Origin: Bacillota bacterium
Lineage (GTDB): Bacteria; Bacillota; Clostridia; Acetivibrionales; JAKOSZ01
Direction of reading: 5' to 3'
Assembly: GCA_029776555.1 (NCBI GenBank)
Contig: JAKOSZ010000090.1
Coordinates: 1-11,185, forward strand
DNA length: 11,185 bases
The position numbers and the translations under genes were made by a program. Positions within the stretch are counted from its first letter, which is position 1. Each line of letters opens with the position of its first letter. Of the stretch, positions 7,106 through 11,185 are shown piece after piece. The notes below the pieces were generated by a model. It saw nothing but the letters and a program-made list of their open reading frames with translations, was not told the origin of the DNA and ran no database searches.

Positions 7106-8350
7106 ATGGAAGCTATAGTCAAAGGCTTAATATCCGAAATGGAAAGAATGAGGGTCATCGACACCCACGAACACCTTCCGCCGGAAGAAGAACTGGTGTC
7201 TTCGGAGGCCGATATTTTTACCCGGATTTTTTCCCACTACGTGGTCACAAACCTGAACAGCGCAGGGTTCAAGGAAGACCGCTCCTGGCTCATGGATACG
7301 CGGATACCGTTAGAGCAGCGCTGGGAAAGCTTCAGGCCCTATCTCAATGCCATCCGGGACACCGGCTATGCCCGGGCTGCCCTGATTGCCGCAAAAGAGC
7401 TCTTCGGCGTCGAGGACATAAACGACGACACCTACCTGCTGCTATCCCGGAGGATAAGGGAGGCAAACAGGCCGAGGCTTTACGACCGGATATTAAAGGA
7501 AAAATGCAGGATTGAGAAAGTCTTAAACCAGGGAAGCTGGTCTGACGGGGAAAAGGGCTATTCCATACCCGTCTACAGGGGTTTTATGCCCCTTTTTCAT
7601 CTGAATAACAGTACTTTTAAAGCCCTTTACGATGAATTAAAAGCCCATTACGGGGGAGATTTCAGGGATGGGCGGGAATTTATGAGCTTCTGGCTGGACC
7701 GGGTTTATAAAAGCGGCAACGCCGGAATAAAAATTTACGCAAGCCTTAAGCCCGACTGCATTGATGACGCTTCGGCCCAGTCAATTTTCAGGAAGTTCCT
7801 GTCGGGCAGCGCTGAAAATGAGGAGCTTCGTGCCCTGGGCGTCTGGCTTTTGCACAAGGCCATTGAAGGGGCCCCGGTCTACAACCTGGTGGTGGCTGTC
7901 CACTGCGGGCTCAACTGGTGCAACTGGGAGGACTTCAAGCAGTTTAACCCCATGAACATGGTTCCCGTGCTGCTCAAATACAGGAACACCGTTTTTGACC
8001 TCTATCACGGGGGAATACCCTGGGTGAGGGAGATGGCCGTAATCGGAAACCAGTATCCCAACACCTGCCTGAACCTCGTATGGTGCCACCAGATATCACC
8101 CTCAATGACGGAGCAGATGCTCAATGAATGGCTGGACCTGGTGCCCTCCAATAAAATAATCGCTTTTGGCGGCGACAGCAGCGACGGCCCGGAAAAGACC
8201 TACGGGGCACTGAGGCTTGCCCAGGAGAATATAGCCAGGGCACTGGCCGTGCGGATCGCCCGAAAGGAGATGTCAGAAGAACGGGCGGTGGACCTCTGCA
8301 GCGCCTGGCTATACGACAACCCCGCCAGGATTTACAATCTCTCCAGCTAG
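7106..8350 (+). CDS. Amidohydrolase-superfamily enzyme, uronate-isomerase-like
   Basis: This 414-residue protein is a metal-dependent TIM-barrel enzyme. Metal-ligand candidates occur in the order expected for the superfamily: His21 and His23 in IDTHEHLPPEEE, His266 in VVAVHCG, His301 in YHGG, His328 in VWCHQIS and Asp357 in FGGDSSDG. The helical stretch after the first motif (LIAAKELFGVEDIND, then ILKEKCRIEKVL) and the tail AWLYDNPARIYNL resemble the layout of uronate isomerase (UxaC) and its relatives. UxaC itself is about 470 residues and carries a TTDDP motif after its RK-x-x-VE-x-L segment; here NQGSW replaces it, so another substrate or reaction (lactone hydrolysis, decarboxylation, isomerisation of a modified uronate) is possible. 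AAGGAG lies 8 bases before the ATG and only 15 bases separate it from the preceding hydrolase stop, so the two are co-transcribed. The gene ends 33 bases from a convergent gene. Confidence 0.78.
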   Translation: MEAIVKGLISEMERMRVIDTHEHLPPEEELVSSEADIFTRIFSHYVVTNLNSAGFKEDRSWLMDTRIPLEQRWESFRPYLNAIRDTGYARAALIAAKELFGVEDINDDTYLLLSRRIREANRPRLYDRILKEKCRIEKVLNQGSWSDGEKGYSIPVYRGFMPLFHLNNSTFKALYDELKAHYGGDFRDGREFMSFWLDRVYKSGNAGIKIYASLKPDCIDDASAQSIFRKFLSGSAENEELRALGVWLLHKAIEGAPVYNLVVAVHCGLNWCNWEDFKQFNPMNMVPVLLKYRNTVFDLYHGGIPWVREMAVIGNQYPNTCLNLVWCHQISPSMTEQMLNEWLDLVPSNKIIAFGGDSSDGPEKTYGALRLAQENIARALAVRIARKEMSEERAVDLCSAWLYDNPARIYNLSS

Positions 8351-8383
8351 GGGGGCTTCCAGGTTAAAGCCTTTCCCGGTAGA

Positions 8384-9331
8384 TTACGGCTGGGAGGAAA
8401 AGATCTGTCTCCTTCTTTTCCTCTCGTCGCCCATTTTAACCACCCTGTCTATTTTTAAAACGCGGAAATGGGAGAGGCCTATGCACTCCAGGTCGTTTTC
8501 TTCAAGAATACCCTCCCAGCTCTTGCTGGGATGGCTGTATAAGCCCTCCCCGTAGAGGGTTTTGCCTCCCGAGACGTCGACGTTGACAGCCCCGTATTCC
8601 TGCAGAGCCCGGGCTATTACCAGGGCGGCGGGCTTTAGGTTGAACTTGCTTAAGTCCAGGTTCGGGTCCAGCTGTATCACGCATCCTTCGGGCAAGCCTC
8701 CCGGGGTCTTGCCGTCGGTCCAGCAGGCCGGCGGATACACAAACTCCTTGTAGGCGTTGGCGCTGGTGGCGAAGGCCAGCTTGTGCCTTATCCTGCCTTC
8801 CATTATCTCATCGTACATTACCAGGCCCGCAATGGCCGGCACCGCTGCAGCCCTGCTGGGCCCATAGTAGTGGGCGCTGTCTCCGTCTTTGATTTGGAGC
8901 TCTTCCGGATCGAAGACACCGCTGCCGTCAAGCCGGTATGTCATGCCGGTACGGGACCTCCAGCGGCCGTTTTCATCCCGGTAAACGTACCACATGTCCC
9001 AGGCCTTCATATTCTTCCAATCCACTATGGCCATATGGGCATCTCTTTGAGGGTCCGGCGTTGCGTAGTCGGGAATGGGAACGGGGTTTTCAAAACACTT
9101 GCCGTGGCTGAAGGGCTCTTTGTCGGGCAACACGTACTGCCGCGGGGTGTTTTCGTCCACTTCATAGACGGGAATGGTCCACTTGTGCAAATTTAACCAG
9201 AAGCCCTTCTCCCCCTCGTTGGGCTGGGATCTGAGAATCTCCAGCATCTCCTCGCTGCGGGGATCGATTTCGGCGTCTTTTGGAATCGGCGTATTCCAGA
9301 AGCTGTCCGGGACGAAAAAGCGCTTTGCCAT
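8384..9331 (-). CDS. Conserved protein of an uncharacterised family (SFWNTPIP N-terminus)
   Basis: This 315-residue protein fits no characterised family I can name. It does resemble, from memory, a group of hypothetical proteins that begin S-x-WN-x-PIP-x-x-A-x-(I/V)-DP; here SFWNTPIPKDAEIDP spans residues 10-24. Other distinctive blocks are HMAIVDWKNMKAWDMWYVY (99-117), YRLDGSG (132-138), SAHYYGPSRAAAVPAIAGLVMYDEIMEGRIRHKL (152-185, glycine-rich then acidic), and LVIARALQEYGAVNVDVSGG (237-256). The tryptophan and aspartate richness suggests a carbohydrate-related surface, which is inference. No signal peptide is seen, though the homologues I recall are often secreted. The tail is very basic (DERKRRR). 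AGGAGG lies 7 bases before the ATG and overlaps the TAG stop of a remnant reading frame upstream (9343-9471), an arrangement typical of coupled operon neighbours. The gene is convergent with the amidohydrolase gene. Confidence 0.8.
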   Translation of the reverse strand: MAKRFFVPDSFWNTPIPKDAEIDPRSEEMLEILRSQPNEGEKGFWLNLHKWTIPVYEVDENTPRQYVLPDKEPFSHGKCFENPVPIPDYATPDPQRDAHMAIVDWKNMKAWDMWYVYRDENGRWRSRTGMTYRLDGSGVFDPEELQIKDGDSAHYYGPSRAAAVPAIAGLVMYDEIMEGRIRHKLAFATSANAYKEFVYPPACWTDGKTPGGLPEGCVIQLDPNLDLSKFNLKPAALVIARALQEYGAVNVDVSGGKTLYGEGLYSHPSKSWEGILEENDLECIGLSHFRVLKIDRVVKMGDERKRRRQIFSSQP

Positions 9332-9338
9332 AAAAATT

Positions 9339-9345
9339 CCTCCTA
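9339..9345 (-). promoter_or_regulatory. Stop codon and ribosome binding site overlap (TAGGAGG)
   Basis: On the minus strand the TAG stop (9345-9343) of the upstream remnant shares bases with the AGGAGG site (9344-9339) of the gene starting at 9331. This compact junction usually marks translational coupling of two operon genes, which supports reading the upstream stretch as the tail of a former gene. Confidence 0.6.
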
Positions 9346-9471
9346 AACATTTTCTCCAATTGTTATTTCTTTTTTCTCTAAAATAATTTCTTTAACTGCA
9401 TCGGCAAACTCAATGAAGCGGTTTCGGCCATACTGTCCAGGGTTGAAAGCAACGTTTCCCCAAGCGAAATA
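9343..9471 (-). pseudogene. C-terminal remnant of a former upstream operon gene
   Basis: The minus strand is open for 42 codons before a TAG, bounded upstream by TAA at 9474-9472. The frame reads YFAWGNVAFNPGQYGRN, RFIEFADAVKEIILEK, then KEITIGENV and stop. It holds no ATG, GTG or TTG codon, so it cannot be translated as it stands, yet it looks like an ordinary protein end with an amphipathic helix (FIEFADAVKEII). Its stop overlaps the ribosome binding site of the next gene, the signature of an operon junction. The simplest reading is that a gene once preceded the 8384-9331 gene and was lost by deletion or decay, leaving this tail. I do not recognise the parent family. Alternatively it is a chance open stretch. 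Confidence 0.45.
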
Positions 9472-9883
9472 TTAAAGCTTTTTAGGTTTTTTATCCGGGT
9501 CAAGTCCAAAACAGTGGGTAAATTTTTAAGTTATCCTTATCGCCATGAACACTGCCGCCCCATTGCGCTCCTTTTATTATACATCATTCACCAGGATAAA
9601 TCTTTATAAAAGCCGGATTAAAAGTCCCATTATCCGCCAGTTCGTCCGCGCTGTTTTATGTTCATCAGCACGGGAAAGGCAGGCAAACAGGCGTGCCGGT
9701 AAAGCGCTCCGGCAGCCGCATGAATTAACTGTTCACATGGAATTTATTCCGCTTTTAAGTTATTATATAGTTGAGTATAAAACAGCTGTACATAAACCGG
9801 CGAGGAGATTTTGTCTTATCTGAGTTTCAATCGGCCGGAGCTTACGCCATATTACACTATTGATGTAAAGGGGACGTATGGGT
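9472..9883. other. About 410-base gene-free, AT-rich stretch
   Basis: No convincing intact gene lies here. A 92-codon rightward frame (9545-9823) has no ribosome binding site, a composition dominated by R, K, S and Y, and no recognisable motif, so it is not called. On the minus strand short open pieces are broken by stops (9500-9583, and 9587-9655 ending in TGA) and could be further debris of the lost gene represented at 9343-9471; this is weak. TATAAA at 9776-9781 with TTTTAA at 9753-9758 (17-base spacer) is a poor promoter candidate for the second URO-D-like gene. No strong repeat or terminator is seen. Confidence 0.5.
9867..9874 (+). promoter_or_regulatory. Ribosome binding site deciding the start of the second URO-D-like gene
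   Basis: AAAGGGGA ends 3 bases before the ATG at 9878, which is too close, and 9 bases before the ATG at 9884, which is normal. The second ATG is therefore preferred. Confidence 0.6.
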
Positions 9884-11131
9884 ATGAACGAAAGAGATAA
9901 GCAGATTCTCAGGGAATTGGGCAAACAGGTGGCGGAAATTGCCCATTTGCCGCTCCAGGAAGAAACCAGAAGGCTTTGGAAGGCATTGAATTCCCTTAAG
10001 CCTGAAAGGCCTATGGTGGCAATTGACCAGATTCCCTGGCATGAGATGAATGTGGATGACGAATTGACTCTAAAATGCGAAGACGGATTCGCCCGCGAAC
10101 TGGAGTGGAAGCTGAGAGAGACCCTTTACCGGTGGAAACATATGCGGGCGGATATGGTGGTAGAAAAACATATCGATGTAAGCAAGGTCATTCACAATAC
10201 GGGATTCGGCCTTAAAATTGAGGAGGATATTGCTGTCCTGGATAAAAACAATGATGTGGTTGGTCACTGGTACCACGATCAGCTGCAGACGGAAGAGGAC
10301 CTTGAGAAAATCAAAACTCCCGTAATTGCGCTGGACAAAGAAGCAACGGCTGTCCGTGAAGAAAAAGCTAAAGAGGTATTTGACGGAATCCTTGAAGTCA
10401 ACATGACGGGAATGGGCTGGAAGGGATATTATTTCGCCCCCTGGGACCTTATCGTGCAGTGGCACGGCGTGGAAAACAGCTTAATTGACCTGGCAGACAG
10501 GCCTGACTTTGTCCACTCGCTGTTAGAGCGGCTGACATCGGCCTATATGGGGCTGGCGGACCAGCTGGAAGAACAGGGCCTCTTCCATGTTAATATGCCG
10601 ACCATTCACTGCACAGGGGCCTATACCGACGAATTGCCGGCGCCGGGCTTTGAGCCTGCCAGGCCTCGCGCCAAGGATGTATGGACCTGCGGCATGGCAC
10701 AGATTTTTGCGTCGGTGTCTCCCGAAATGCACCAGGAGTTTGAGCTGAACTATGGCTTCGAATACTATGAAAGGTTCGGCCTGGTCTATTACGGCTGCTG
10801 CGAGCCCTTGCACGACAAAATTCACCTGGTTCGCAAAATTCCCAACCTCCGCAAGATTTCCATCAGTCCGCTGGCCAATGTCCAAAGGGCTGCGGAACAG
10901 ATCGGCGGTGATTTCGTGCTTTCCAGGAAGCCGTCGCCGGCATATCTCGCCTATCCCGACTGGGACCCTGGCATAGTAAAGGCTGACCTGGAGGATACCC
11001 GGCGGATATGTGCCGCCAATGGAACTCCGGTTGAATTCATACTGAAGGATATAAGCACCGTTAACTACCAGCCCCGGAGGCTGTGGGAATGGGCTGACAT
11101 TGCCATGAGAATTGCCCGGGAAGGCCTGTAA
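9884..11131 (+). CDS. URO-D/MtaA-superfamily protein, putative methyltransferase (copy 2)
   Basis: This 415-residue protein is a paralogue of the one at 584-1816. By eye the two align from the RP-x-V/I-x-I-x-x-x-PW block almost to the C-terminus, with nearly half the positions identical. Shared sites include PWHEMNVDDELTLKC (Cys65), HCTGA (His242-Cys243), YYGCCEPL (Cys305-Cys306), KIPNLRKIS and LKDIST. It lacks several extra cysteines of copy 1 (GQCGL, NGCSCE, STCCRR), so those are not part of a common site. Copy 1 has DLHCTAARAADLPG where this one has TIHCTGAYTDELPAPG, hinting at different substrate pockets. As for copy 1, methyl transfer is inferred from the superfamily only, and no corrinoid protein is encoded here. 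The ATG at 9884 is chosen over 9878 on ribosome-site spacing. No clear promoter or terminator is visible. The 54 bases after the stop hold an ATG at 11164 that may begin the next gene, without a good ribosome site. Confidence 0.85.
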   Translation: MNERDKQILRELGKQVAEIAHLPLQEETRRLWKALNSLKPERPMVAIDQIPWHEMNVDDELTLKCEDGFARELEWKLRETLYRWKHMRADMVVEKHIDVSKVIHNTGFGLKIEEDIAVLDKNNDVVGHWYHDQLQTEEDLEKIKTPVIALDKEATAVREEKAKEVFDGILEVNMTGMGWKGYYFAPWDLIVQWHGVENSLIDLADRPDFVHSLLERLTSAYMGLADQLEEQGLFHVNMPTIHCTGAYTDELPAPGFEPARPRAKDVWTCGMAQIFASVSPEMHQEFELNYGFEYYERFGLVYYGCCEPLHDKIHLVRKIPNLRKISISPLANVQRAAEQIGGDFVLSRKPSPAYLAYPDWDPGIVKADLEDTRRICAANGTPVEFILKDISTVNYQPRRLWEWADIAMRIAREGL

Positions 11132-11185
11132 ATACAGCTGACTGAAGGGCGGCTGATAAAAACATGGCAGGTTCAGACATGGTTA

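Noticed and set aside
8354..8375. Possible terminator after the amidohydrolase gene
   Set aside because: GGCTT and AAGCC give a five-pair stem with an eight-base loop and only three T's after it; not convincing.
9500..9655. In-frame TGA between two minus-strand open pieces, as possible selenocysteine
   Set aside because: No start codon, no SECIS-like hairpin noticed, and another stop soon after; decay or chance is far more likely.
9545..9823. 92-codon rightward reading frame
   Set aside because: No ribosome binding site, low-complexity basic composition and no motif; the opposite strand shows equally broken open stretches. Probably non-coding.
11164..11185. ATG that could begin a further gene at the right edge
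   Set aside because: Only seven codons are visible, and the nearest GGGCGG is about 17 bases away, too far for a ribosome site.

Overview
The window looks like chromosome of an anaerobic Gram-positive bacterium, most likely a clostridial Bacillota. The evidence is strong AGGAGG-type ribosome binding sites, a mixed GC content, an ISLre2-type (UPF0236) transposase end at the left edge, and a long hairpin carrying a GGGGGACGGTTCTTTTGTGC sequence that I recall as a dispersed repeat in clostridial genomes. There are no tRNA, rRNA or CRISPR features, and no regulator or transporter gene. The species cannot be fixed from the sequence.

Layout, left to right: (1) the 3' end of an ISLre2-like transposase (1-462); (2) a URO-D/MtaA-like putative methyltransferase (584-1816, +) behind an extended -10 promoter; (3) a long palindromic repeat (1818-1898); (4) a cytoplasmic-looking beta-propeller protein (1919-3361, -); (5) a divergent promoter region with a palindrome lying on the leftward promoter (3403-3433); (6) a rightward carbohydrate gene set: GH3 glycosidase (3609-5993), a GH43-like five-bladed propeller hydrolase (6149-7090) and a uronate-isomerase-like amidohydrolase (7106-8350); (7) a leftward gene of an uncharacterised family (8384-9331), preceded by the start-less remnant of another leftward gene (9343-9471); (8) a second, clearly paralogous URO-D-like protein (9884-11131, +).

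Taken together this is a sugar-catabolism island bracketed by two paralogous URO-D-family proteins. None of the complete proteins shows a signal peptide, so the pathway is probably intracellular and acts on imported oligosaccharides or glycosides. A GH3 exo-glycosidase plus a GH43-like hydrolase would release monosaccharides. The amidohydrolase, which resembles uronate isomerase, would process an acidic sugar. The URO-D-like proteins belong to a superfamily that includes methyl-transferring enzymes (MtaA/MtbA), so one testable idea is that the island breaks down O-methylated plant sugars such as 4-O-methylglucuronate-bearing xylan fragments. That link is inference: no corrinoid protein or O-demethylase partner is encoded here.
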